DNA of 64,000 bases from Tubiluchus corallicola (lineage: Eukaryota > Priapulida > Priapulimorpha > Priapulimorphida > Tubiluchidae): assembly GCA_030141605.1 (NCBI GenBank), contig JAQGDQ010000301.1, positions 186,001-250,000 on the forward strand. The letters are read 5' to 3'. A program made the translations under genes and the position numbers. Under the pieces are notes generated by a model, which saw nothing but the letters and a program-made list of their open reading frames with translations, ran no database searches and was not told where the DNA came from. Of the stretch, positions 11,552 to 23,100 are shown piece after piece. Within the stretch, counting starts at the first letter, position 1, and the number at the start of each line of letters is the position of its first letter.

Positions 11552-12921
11552 GTATTATATAGTCTACACATGCCAGCACGTTTCTATGGCGTGTACAGTC
11601 TCCACGAAATTCATTATCGAGCCTAGTCAATCACGTGTATTTCAGACAGGTATAACTAATTAAAATGGAGGGTAAATGCATCGATACTGGAGTGCTGGAA
11701 TAAAGTTTAGTGTAACGTGTGGAACGCAAAAGATTATAATTATGCTGACACTATAGCTGCGTAATCTATCTATAAGTGTATGCAGGACTAACATGCCTAA
11801 ATTTACTTGTTTCACATTTGCAATGGTGCGGTTCAGTTAGCATTTCCAATCCGGAACAGACGATAAAGCTGATGACAGGTAACCTGTAATAATTCTAGTT
11901 ATTTTTTACACTTAAAATGTTTAGCTTACAAATTTGTGAGACGAATAATTACCCATATAATCTGCCGAGCTGATACGGTTTTCAAAACTTGTGATGAAAA
12001 TTATTATAGTTTCTTAGTTTTGATCAAAAATAAATGATCTGCATGATGACGGATAATTTCAGTTATTGCTGCTGTTTATCTGATAAAAAACATTTCACAC
12101 GTGCAGGATGTGTAACCAAGCTGCAAGTAATTTAAAACAACAATCTATCCTGCTGGTAAAAAATGGCAAACTCATTTGATGAACCATTATCATCATAATT
12201 TTCATCACATTAAGTGGCCTACAATGTGGATTAACACTGATGGAATACCATCCATTCATGATGTACATTGATGGAAAAGTTGACACAAGTACACAAGAAG
12301 GACTTAATAGGCCCATACCATTATAAATTTGCTAATCAATTTTATTAAATTTCAATTAAATTCCCCAAATCGAGAGACTATTGTAAAAAGCTCATATAAA
12401 AATGCAAACGTTTGACTAGGTTGGTAGCTCAAGGTATAGCTCATGCTCCCCTCTGATACCTCTTATAAACAGATAAACTGTATAAGTAATAAAGGTGGCA
12501 AGGTGTCCACAACTTGCATAAAAGAAGTGAATGGCTTGGGTGAATAATGGATGACTTTTATGTTAGTTCAAAGTCAATAATAAAATTTGAAAAGAAACAG
12601 TATAATAAAGGGCTTAACATATACGAAACAGGAAAATGAACTTGAAGGGTTGGGTGGAGGGTGACATTATGCATATGGATAAGCAAGTCTGCCTATAAAA
12701 GAGAACATTGTAAATTAGGTTTTGTTAAGCTAACCAACTTATAATAATTCTAATTATATTACACATTGTATGCAATCGTCCTTGAGATGACTTTTTTGAT
12801 AATCGCTTCTAAAGCAGCATTTATCAATTTTTAGTTTGCATTAATTTGTTTACAAAATAAATGTTTATAATCATGTCGGTTAAGAACAAAACGTGATAAT
12901 ATTATTTTTTTATATTTCCAG
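11552..12921. other. Putative 5' intron of the xylosyltransferase gene
   Basis: No coding features seen. The stretch ends in a pyrimidine-rich acceptor (ttttttatatttccag at 12906-12921) directly before the start codon, which makes a 5'-UTR intron likely. Its 5' end is uncertain. Confidence 0.4.
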
Positions 12922-12922
12922 G

Positions 12923-15900
12923 ATGACATATTTCATCAGAGAACAGTCGACCCAAGTCAACTTTGTACTGGTGCTATTTCTTTTATGCGCGTTGAATACA
13001 CTTATTGTATGTCAAAAGCACAAAACATCTCAGCAAAATATTCAAAATAATTACATGTACTACGAAAAAAATCCTCCAAAAATTGTGAGTCGAGAATACG
13101 AAGTCTTAGAAACATCACCAAAAACATTTTTCAGCTGTCCAAAAGACTATTTCATTTCCAAGATCCACTACAGGCTCAAACTTCCAGCAGAGATCCGAAA
13201 ACGAAGGAAGCTAAAAGACAACAGCTGGCTATACACGTTAAATGATGCACTGGATTACGATCATATAAAAATTACACCACCATGCGGAACACTTAAATTT
13301 TGTTTAGGTTTCCAAGCTTGTCTTTTTACTTTTGGAAATGAGTTCTGCAAGCATGATCCTCTACCAGGACAAAGAAAAATTCTGAATGTCTTACTGACTT
13401 GCGATAAAAACGAAGAAATAGAACGTGTTTTGGCAGATGGCAACATTGCTGTAGGAATGAAGAAAGTAATTAATAAAAGAAAAGAAGAAGTTATGTACAT
13501 CACATATACGTCTTTCATTGAACAAGGCTTACGCTTATTAGATCAAGTCAAAATTAATCCCATCATTATACCCGAATATGAAGCTTTTGGTATTCAGTGT
13601 CCACCTGTTTCTCTAGCATATAAGTCAGGTTTCCGTGGACACTGTACAAATGAAGTACCCAGTGGGAACACAGTCCCAGAGCATTTGTGGCGGCTGCTCA
13701 GCAGAGTACCAACACAGTCATGTCGTACAGCACTAACAAACACCTACTGTGCATTCTGGTACAATAATCAGGGCAGATGTGTCCCACCAGAGCTAACAGA
13801 ACCGACATCTAGCAAAAGTACAGTAGAATATAAATATTCAGTGCTGCCAGAGACAGGCACAAGACCAGATGAATCAAATTATCAAAAATTACTAAAAAGC
13901 AATCACTTGGGGTTAATTCCAGTTCGGATAGCTTTTATGATTCTTGTCCATAGCAACCAAGATGTCATATTAGAGCTGCTGGCCCTCATCTATAGAAAGG
14001 AGCATTTCTATATAATTCATGTTGACAACAAACCAGAATCAGAAGAGCTTCGCAGAAATTTGAAAGACTCGGTAAAAAGTATTTATCCAGAGGCTAAAAA
14101 TATAGATGTATTGCCCAAAGAACGGTCATTTCGCACAGCATGGGCATCATGGAACTACATCCGTGCTCATTTAGAATGCCTGGAGCAGCTCTTGAGAATG
14201 GGCACATGGGATTTTGCTATAAATCTGAGTTCTGTTGACTTGCCTTTAAGGGATATTGATGACATGGCTACAGCTTTAGCACCTTATAGGGGCAAAACGT
14301 ATATCAATACCTTTAGTATGCAAAATCTCGATAAAGACTCGTTGTGGTACAGTTGTGATTCATTTGTGTACCGTGTTGCCGTGCAAAAGGGCCCATCTCC
14401 TTTCGGCAAGCTTGCTCATATGTCTGTGTGGACTGCATTTGCTCGAAACTTTGCTGAGTATATTGTGTCACATGAAGATAGAAAATTGGGCCGAGCAAAT
14501 GAGATACAGTTTTACTTAATGACAGTTAGAACTATGGATGAATATTATTTTTCAAACATATTATTAAATTCGCCATTAAAGCACACTTACAGAAATAAGA
14601 TTGTCACGTACGTTAACAAGAATCAAAGAGGAAACATAGATAATGTATGTCGTCATTTATTGGACGCTGATTTTTGTGGACAAGGTCCAGCTACATTTAC
14701 TTCAGCTGACCTTGAAAACATCAAAAAAGCATCACATCGTGTATTCTTTGCAAGGAAATTTGCAGCTGACTTGAGGAATGAAACAAGACGTGAAGTGATA
14801 AACTGGGCAAAAGGAGGCTTTTATGCTAACTTGAAGTTACTAGTTCCAGTGAAAATGCTGAATCAGCTTAGCCACTTAGCACCGTCTACATTGCAGGAAG
14901 GTGAGTGGACGTCAACACAAGTCACAAAGTGGAAGGTTGTTCCTGCATTCGAGCCTCCAGATCCATGTTGCCGTGGTTTTGATTTTGAAATGCAAAAACT
15001 ATTCGCTCTTCAGCAGTTTAGATATATCGTAGATTTTACTGCAGCAAACAGTACGGGAAATGTGTTGCCTGGCAGATATTCTGCTCTGCCTCATTCACCT
15101 CTGAGGTGCTTTCCTTGGGGTCACTTACGAGCAATACATCTTACATCTAATTCTGAAGAGCACGAGTTAGACCCAGACAAGTTTCCTCCACATCGACCAG
15201 TTCCATGGCAACCAGCAGGAGGTAAATATTTATGGGTAAATTTATTATTTCACACAGGTTTACCAGACGATGCATGTCAAAAAGCAAACAATGACGTAGA
15301 CAGAACAATGGAACCTGCAGTATTTCCACACTTGCAAACAAGACTAAAAAGGTCAGACCCACTTCTTTTACTGACAGAATTAGTAGCACCAAATGGAACC
15401 AAGGTATGTTCAGCTAGGATGACAATTGAATGGAATGAAAAAGTTATTGTGCAGGATACCTACGGTTTGCATAATACGCAGTGGGTTAAACACAAATTTG
15501 ACTGCGGTGTGCTGGTCCAAGGTACATGGACTGTGAGATTTTTTCAGATGAACGTGGAAAACCCTTTTATTTATGCGCAGACAATATACATGCATGAATC
15601 TACTCGCAATGTTCCTGAATTTAACGATGATCTCCTTTCCCAGTTATGGATAATTGAAGACCTAATGCTCCCAATAGAGGATAATTTATATAACTCACAG
15701 CTAAATGTTGAAGAAAAAGCAATTGAGCAAGCCAGCGCAGACAAACTAGAACAATCTGCGCATACAGAAGACACAACACAAGATGAATCGCAAAAACGTG
15801 TGCACTCTGAAGACACAAGCAAACCTGGAAAACTTACAGAAAAACCGATAATTGACAGTGACTTGCCCAAGCATGCTACACAAGAACTTACATCTTCAGA

Positions 15901-16420
15901 ATCCGTGATACAGAATAACAAGAACAATCTCCCTCAGAAAGAACAACAAGTAAAAAAGACAATGTCAGAATCATCACCTATGCTAAAGCAGGACTTAAAA
16001 TCTGATAATGGAGAAATGTTCAGAGATGAAGTTTCCCAGAGGCAAACGGGAAAAGATCCAACAACAGATGAAGTAAAAAACGAAGAAGGTAAAATTCTAA
16101 TAAAGAAAGTTGATCAAGAAATAAACGTACAACAAGCGCACGATAGTCATTACCACGATGGCAATGCACTTCCTAAATCAACAGTAACTGATAAAGAGAA
16201 CATCATCTGTTACGAATTTACAGCGCTCTGGGGTGCTACCATTGGTGTAACAGGATTACTCAGTTTGCTATGGCATAATTTAGTAGTGGCAGCTTGGTGG
16301 GGAATAAAAGAGGAAAGAAAAGTGCAAAATGGCCTTTATATAATAACTGCAACCATTGCTATTCAAGTGACTATTTATTTATTGACATGCAAAAATGATG
16401 TATTAAATTATTTTAATTAA
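12923..16420 (+). CDS. XYLT: Peptide O-xylosyltransferase-like protein (GT14) with lectin-like N-domain and C-terminal membrane segments
   Basis: The reading frame of 1165 residues begins at the ATG two bases after a ttccag acceptor. Its family (Core-2/I-branching, GT14) transfers xylose from UDP-xylose to serine of proteoglycan cores, starting the glycosaminoglycan linker in the ER/Golgi. Residues 12-31 form a signal anchor. Residues 67-161 carry six cysteines ending LPGQRKILNVLLTC, resembling SUEL/rhamnose-binding lectin domains. A Cys-rich stretch spans 226-287. The catalytic region runs from PVRIAFMILVHS (333) with IIHVD (364), TWDFAINLSSVDLPLR (428) and the likely catalytic acid in MDEYYFSNILLNS (538), through CGQGPATF to RVFFARKF (606). 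The xylosyltransferase C-terminal region follows to about 900. Then comes a Glu/Lys/Ser-rich linker (about 950-1090) and two hydrophobic segments (1099-1128 and 1137-1156), which vertebrate XYLT1/2 lack. The coding region is intronless. It ends tail-to-tail with the DIPK1-like gene. Confidence 0.93.
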   Translation: MTYFIREQSTQVNFVLVLFLLCALNTLIVCQKHKTSQQNIQNNYMYYEKNPPKIVSREYEVLETSPKTFFSCPKDYFISKIHYRLKLPAEIRKRRKLKDNSWLYTLNDALDYDHIKITPPCGTLKFCLGFQACLFTFGNEFCKHDPLPGQRKILNVLLTCDKNEEIERVLADGNIAVGMKKVINKRKEEVMYITYTSFIEQGLRLLDQVKINPIIIPEYEAFGIQCPPVSLAYKSGFRGHCTNEVPSGNTVPEHLWRLLSRVPTQSCRTALTNTYCAFWYNNQGRCVPPELTEPTSSKSTVEYKYSVLPETGTRPDESNYQKLLKSNHLGLIPVRIAFMILVHSNQDVILELLALIYRKEHFYIIHVDNKPESEELRRNLKDSVKSIYPEAKNIDVLPKERSFRTAWASWNYIRAHLECLEQLLRMGTWDFAINLSSVDLPLRDIDDMATALAPYRGKTYINTFSMQNLDKDSLWYSCDSFVYRVAVQKGPSPFGKLAHMSVWTAFARNFAEYIVSHEDRKLGRANEIQFYLMTVRTMDEYYFSNILLNSPLKHTYRNKIVTYVNKNQRGNIDNVCRHLLDADFCGQGPATFTSADLENIKKASHRVFFARKFAADLRNETRREVINWAKGGFYANLKLLVPVKMLNQLSHLAPSTLQEGEWTSTQVTKWKVVPAFEPPDPCCRGFDFEMQKLFALQQFRYIVDFTAANSTGNVLPGRYSALPHSPLRCFPWGHLRAIHLTSNSEEHELDPDKFPPHRPVPWQPAGGKYLWVNLLFHTGLPDDACQKANNDVDRTMEPAVFPHLQTRLKRSDPLLLLTELVAPNGTKVCSARMTIEWNEKVIVQDTYGLHNTQWVKHKFDCGVLVQGTWTVRFFQMNVENPFIYAQTIYMHESTRNVPEFNDDLLSQLWIIEDLMLPIEDNLYNSQLNVEEKAIEQASADKLEQSAHTEDTTQDESQKRVHSEDTSKPGKLTEKPIIDSDLPKHATQELTSSESVIQNNKNNLPQKEQQVKKTMSESSPMLKQDLKSDNGEMFRDEVSQRQTGKDPTTDEVKNEEGKILIKKVDQEINVQQAHDSHYHDGNALPKSTVTDKENIICYEFTALWGATIGVTGLLSLLWHNLVVAAWWGIKEERKVQNGLYIITATIAIQVTIYLLTCKNDVLNYFN

Positions 16421-16566
16421 GCTCACTGCTTTACCAAGTCCATTACCAAGTGGATTAAAAGCTAATGAATGATGCCATTAGCATAGGTGCAGACAACAGT
16501 TATTGCTCAAATAATATAATTTATTATAAATTGTTAAAACTGTTCCAAGCTTTTAAATGCTATTAC

Positions 16567-16572
16567 AATAAA
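16567..16572 (+). promoter_or_regulatory. Polyadenylation signal of the xylosyltransferase gene
   Basis: AATAAA about 147 bp after the stop codon, within an A+T-rich 3' UTR. It is the nearest canonical hexamer downstream of the coding region on this strand. Confidence 0.6.
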
Positions 16573-16839
16573 TACTATATAAATTACTTTTGTGGACGAT
16601 AGCTTTACTTGTTTTGAATTTCTCCCATGGATCAGAAAAATGCAAAGCAAAGTGTATATTGCATATAATAAAAATGTCTTGGAACAAGTGCACTCGAAAA
16701 ACCAAACCGATATTACTAATTGAAAATATTTATTAATGTAAATAGAAAATCAACACAAATTGAAAACTACAAAATAGTGTAAATGTGAATACATGTTAAA
16801 CTCCTTCACCACAGAATCAATAACGAACTATTGGTAAAT

Positions 16840-16875
<36 letters not shown>

Positions 16876-17175
16876 CGTGTTGATGTTTGTGAAAATCTAT
16901 TCAATTTCATAGTCTAGTTAAAATATAGCTATAAAAATAAACATGGAATATATTTTTCTGATGACACTTGATTTGATCGTTTCAGTATTTAGCCAGTCTT
17001 AGACTGTTACAGAAAGACTAAGGCATTTCAGTTTTATCTAGCAAATTTAAAATGTAAACCCTCAAGTTTGCATATTTTTCTTATTTTATGAGAGTACAAA
17101 CAAAAATATTACAGTCACAATTCATTTAATCATAATGGCTTCTCTGCTGGTTGCTTCTAATAAGCATTACCTTCA
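16573..17175. other. Convergent intergenic spacer
   Basis: The region between two tail-to-tail genes. It holds an (AT)n tract at 16843-16871 and otherwise A+T-rich sequence, presumably the two 3' UTRs. Confidence 0.6.
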
Positions 17176-20100
17176 TTATAGAATGCGATGTGAAAAATAA
17201 ATCTTATCCACATCTTTGTGAAGTTTCTGAGAATCTTTTACTATATTCCACAGAATATTGGACAGCTGACTTATCACTAGATTATATTCAAGCTCAAATA
17301 TTTCTCGACTGCTTTCGTACCTTTCGTAAAACTGCGAACACCTATAGAACAGCTCCCTCAACTTTTGTTCTATGTGCATGGGACAGCCATAAAGTACATA
17401 CTCTCTCATCAAGTCACAAGCATAGTAAAGCATTGTTTGATGTGGCATTGTTGTATCACATTGTTTGGACAATACGTTGCAAGTGGAATGACACATAGTA
17501 CCATATGAACAATCTGCATTCGTTGTACATGATAATGCAGCCAACCTCAATGAAAGAACACGGTGATTCACAACCTGTTAAAAAGCAATGTCATAATAGT
17601 TAAATGTATTTAGATTAGGATGTATTATTACATGTATTGTCACCAGTGGAACTAAGGTGCTAAACTATGTCTTTTTTGTTCATGTCAGATTCTGTTTATG
17701 CTGCATTACACTAATTAAAATAAACTAGAATTTCATGTTACCCCATCACATTAAGAAGTAAAGGATTATAAGAAAAGTTGTTTTACAACATGTATGATAT
17801 TTAAACTTGATTTTGATACTTAAAAAAAAGCTACAGTCAGACATATTACGCAAAAAGAACTTTTTCAAAACCACACAGCTAGCTAAAGAGAACTCTCAGG
17901 AACTGGCAAAGTTACAGAATACAGTAAGTCCTCGCTTAACGACTCCCCGTTTAACGACGTTTTGTTTTAACGACGCTGAACATTTGAGACCTTTTTCTCA
18001 CTCAACAACGCATGCTTCATTTTAATGACGACTTTTTTTGCTTTGCCTACGGCCATTTTTATTTTATCAACAATTTTTTTTTACCTAATTTTAAGTATTA
18101 AACTGATACAAATTGTGTAATTTTGTTCTATAAATGCATTAGTAACCTAAAAAGTGCAATTATTATAATGATTTTGCTTCCCGACTGACTACGTACTAAA
18201 TTCTAGCCATTTGTATCAAGCGAGATTATTTGCCGATTTATACGCCCTCCGGCAGGGTGTCGTGAAAATAACTATTTTTATCCACTCTTTTTACAACTTT
18301 TCCTACTTTGGAGGTTTGATGAGATATTTAACATGGGTAAATTTTCAGCTAGATTAAGCTTTGGGAATACTTGTCTCCACTCATCTTAAGATTTCGGAAT
18401 TATGCTCATTTGTGCAGTGATTTGACAAATCTTAAAAACTATTACATCCACTCCACTGACCTAGCAATTTTCACCAGTAGTTTGCAATGATTAATAGTTA
18501 TCGCACATAGAACTGTGACAGTTTTGCATGCTAGGAAGTTGTATCTGCAAATTAAAAATGTGTGTATTTTATACATATATCGCCATATGTTAACTAATGC
18601 TTTTAAAAATTTTTCTAAAATGGATTTTTCTAAAAGCTGCTACATTCGAATGTAAGCCCGTATTTGTTCTAAAAAACAATAATACTACCTTGCATTGTTT
18701 ATTTGCCATTGTGGTTTCTTTATAATGTCAGTTGAAAATGTTCACACTGCTCAACAGCTATTTTTTCTAGAAAAAATTTAGAAACCGTTTATTTTTATCA
18801 TGAACTCTAGAAAAGTTAGCAGCAAGCTATTCAACTATCCTACGTCGCAAAAGAGATTGTAGCACAAGGTGTATTTGCTAAATATGCAAAAGCATCAATT
18901 GCCACAATAACACTTAAAGGCATTATTAAAAGGATTATGACCAAGTTGCAAATGATTCCATATGAGCCGAATAAAGTGCCTGAAAATTGTAAAACAAAGA
19001 CTTCACATCCACAAAACTATGCTTGAGATGGATGGCAAAATCATCTTGGATGCAACAACTGGCCAAACAAGTAATCAAACCATGCAAGTTCTGAATCTTC
19101 TGACATGCACTGGAGTCCACCATATGTTGTCAAGACAAACTTATCGAAACAGAATCGTGCTCAAATTAATAACACTTATCCTGACTTATGTGGCTCCTTA
19201 GTAGTTTTTGATGAGATGAGAGACTACTTGATGAAGAAAGGCATATTCTTTCACCACTTCAAAGTTGTACGATGTGATGGGACCTATGCAAACACTGGAA
19301 AAACAGAATAGTCATACGTATACTATAAGCAGGCCAGTCCAGTGGTCAGTTTGTATGCTACACGTGAACAAGTTACTACCGAGACACCTTTAACCTTAAC
19401 TAGTCTTTTGATTCACAAAATGTAAAAATAAACAGTTTAAAAATTTTTTTCTAGAAAAAACAGCTATTGAGCAGTGTGAACATTTTCAATTGATATTATG
19501 AAGAAATTACAATGACAAATAAACAGCACAAGGTAATGTTATTGTTTTTTAGAACAAATAAGGGTTCACATTCCAATGTAGCAGCTTTTAGAAAAATCCA
19601 TATAGGGGTAATTTTAAAAGCATTAGTTAACATATGGCGATATATGTATAAAATACACACGTTTTTAAAATTTGCAGATACAACTTCTGCAACTAATGCT
19701 GTTCTGGATGTCCAAATGTAATTTATGTTGATTTTTTGATACATTAACTAAATAAAACAATAACATAAACAAATAATATAAACGAACAACATTAATAAGA
19801 AAACAAAAACTCAGCAAAAGCTAAGTGACTCACTCTTCTGATCTGACAAGAGAAGTTTACAGCGAGTCAAAAAATACGATCAGAAGTGAATATCAACTTG
19901 ACGTCTAAATGCACCTGAGAAAAATTTCCTACTGATGATCAGTGAAAATGCATGTACAACGATGCTTTTTTGCAGACCAGACATGTCATCAACTCCTTCA
20001 GGACTATAAGCATTTGCTGCATTTTGCATTGGTTTGATGAAAAACTGCTCTCACTGAGCAGCGATTAAGTTATATTTGATAATTTTTGTAGGTTTCTACT

Positions 20101-23100
20101 CCCCACACAATGGATTTTCATGCAAAATTATATGCAAAATGCGTTTGCTCATTTAGACAAATTAAAAATCGACTATTGACGGAAAATTGGAAAAAACTTT
20201 CAGTAACTGCAGTGTTTGCACCGTAACAATGTACAGTATCACTTGTGTGAAATCAACTAATGCAGAACATTACAACTATCCAGACACACTTTGATACACT
20301 TTAGCGTCAAGTCTACTCTTGTTTTTAAGGAGAAATTCCTGTTTAAAGAAGAAACGACGTTAATTTCTCCATGGCTGCTCGATTGGTTTTTCCTGGAACT
20401 CTGTGCAGCAGACAGTTCTTTTGTATTGTAGGAAGCAGGCGATCAATAGAATAGTGTGTATGATCACGCAAGTATACGCCAGACTAACCTACTCGATCGG
20501 CTAAGATGGAATACCTGAAAAGGGCATGTTTTTCTCAATTTTATCCAATTAAACCACTTATAAATGCTTAAACAAATAGCATGACTGGATAGCTGAGATT
20601 GTACCTAGAACAGAACAGTACCTAATTTGAAGTCATTTAGTTATGTCTGCACTTATACAGTAACAGAAAAGTCATAGGTCTTATAAGACCTATTTTGAAT
20701 GGTGCGGTCTTGAAGGAGTTAAGAACTTTGCTCAACTAAATTCCCATAATGTGCATGTAATGATGAACAGCTGCTTATAGTGTGAACTGAGCTCAATATA
20801 ACCGATAATTTTTGCACAATTTAGCACAAAATTCTTTGGGAAATTGTCTGTCCATGTGGCTACATATGGTTTTCAATATGACCTTGTCTGTCCATGTGGT
20901 TACATATTGTCTTCAATTGGATCTGGTCTGACCATGTGATTACATATGGTTTTCAATATGATCTTGTCTGCCCATGTGGTTATATATGGATTTCAATATG
21001 ATACTGTCTGCTTATGTGGTCACACATGGTTCGCAATATGTTTTACTCTATATACCTTTGATAAATCCGTTATACGAAGACGGCGATCACGACTTGTGCC
21101 AAACCTTGAATTATCAAAATTACACATATAATAGTTACTGAGAGATTTGCCATCTGTTGTTTCACCAACGTATTCCAACAGTGAAATAAAATGTTCAGCC
21201 CTCACTTCCCAGTCTGGCAAAGTGTATGGAAATATTCTGAAACCAAATAAAATTGATGCAGATTAATTGCACATATTTTGAACATCACGATAGGAACTAA
21301 TATATTGTCAACGGAAATCTTAATTTTAGCTGAGGATTTTGGTGGTCATTGTGGAAATTTTATTCTTGCTAAAATTAATAACTACCACAATGAAACGGAG
21401 TGAAATGGATGTACTACAGGTCCCAGTAATGTACAAATGAAAGATTACGCTTGTGCCACCATCTAGAAAATGTGACATCAAATCAAAATTCGAACCATCA
21501 TGCCAACCTAAAAGATTAACATTAAAAGTTGGAAAAAATTTACAGTTTTCTTATAACGATTCTCCTTATTGATGCATTAGCAATTATAAGATGCTTGTTG
21601 CATTTGTTTTACAGGGTTGTGGAGTCAGTTCAAAAAATTTCAACTACAATTCCATAAGAATTTAATGTATGAGAGCAATCCATTATCTGAACAGGAGACA
21701 CATTCTCTCATTACACAAAAAATATCTACAATTTTGGACCAGTTTGATTTGTACAAAAATGGATAATATTTTTGTTATTTTACAAGACAAGTCAAATTTT
21801 CTAATGAAGAATTTTCATAATGGTAGAGAGTTTAATTTTATTGAGAAACCAAAAATTACAAGCATTATGAAAACTTCTGCATACTTATTATGATATCGTG
21901 ACGGCCACCATCTGGCCAGAAGTGTCCTGTAGCTAAACAATGACCGTTGTGGCACATTCTCAATTGAGTACATTTGACCGCAATAACCAAGAAAACGTGG
22001 AATGACTGCATTACTTTGTAAAACCAACTGATTAAAGAATTCACCACTGTGCAGCAAAGACCAAATAGTTGCAGCTTCTGGATAACTGATCTGAAAAATA
22101 GAAACATTTTAACATATAAAAGCTCTAAATAGCTTAAAGGACAAGAAAAGAGGTACCTTAAGTAGGTTTCAGAAAAATCGTCTTGAAAACTTATATTACT
22201 TTATAGCAATTTTTTGCGTATATCGTACTCCCGTTGAAAGGATTTTTTGTTTGTTTTCGTTTTAAATCTGCCGCAATACTGTTCCGACGGTGCCATTACA
22301 TGACGTAATATACGCACAACGTAAATCAGGGGAAGAAAAGCTAACGTTAAATTATGTACCAAAAAAACTTTCCATGGAAATCTAAATTACTTAGCATTTC
22401 GCTTACCTGCTTGAAAGACTTATCTAAAATGCTTTCACCAATTGGCAAAATGTCATTGATTCACCCTCCAGAGTGCAGCACTCACTAGTTTTACCAAAAA
22501 CGTATTTTAATCTTATTGGCAAGATACGGTAATTTTAAATTTTATTTAGTTAGTGACGTGTGCATTACGAATGGTGTATGTATTTATGTAAGTGGAGGGT
22601 TTTCTTGTGCTTTAATATATTATTGCAGAAATCTAATTCTTTTTACAATTATTTATCAAGAACAAACCATATGACACTGTAAAATATAGGATTACTTAGT
22701 ATGCTTAATAAGATAAATCAGTTTAAGAACCTTCACTTTAAGAAACAATTTTAATTTTTTTGTTTTTCCTATATGCAGTTGTAACTGGCAAAATAATTTT
22801 TCCGAGCAGTTAGTAACAGGAAAGTTATTTAACTAACTCAAACTGACTGTGTGCACACAAGCGAAACTGCATACATGAGTGCTGCTTGTGTGCATACTTG
22901 TGCACCGTAGTAGTTGGCACTGGCTTTAAACACAGGCACCGAAGTCTACCAGTTTTTACTATTACTCATTACAATCTTTGTTAAATCAAGTGGAAGTCAA
23001 AAAAATCAGCAAAGTGACTCATGAATGGTTAGCCTCCAACCTTCAGGGAGCGAATGTTTAAAATACACTACAGGTCACTCCAGCATCACTTAACGGGAAG

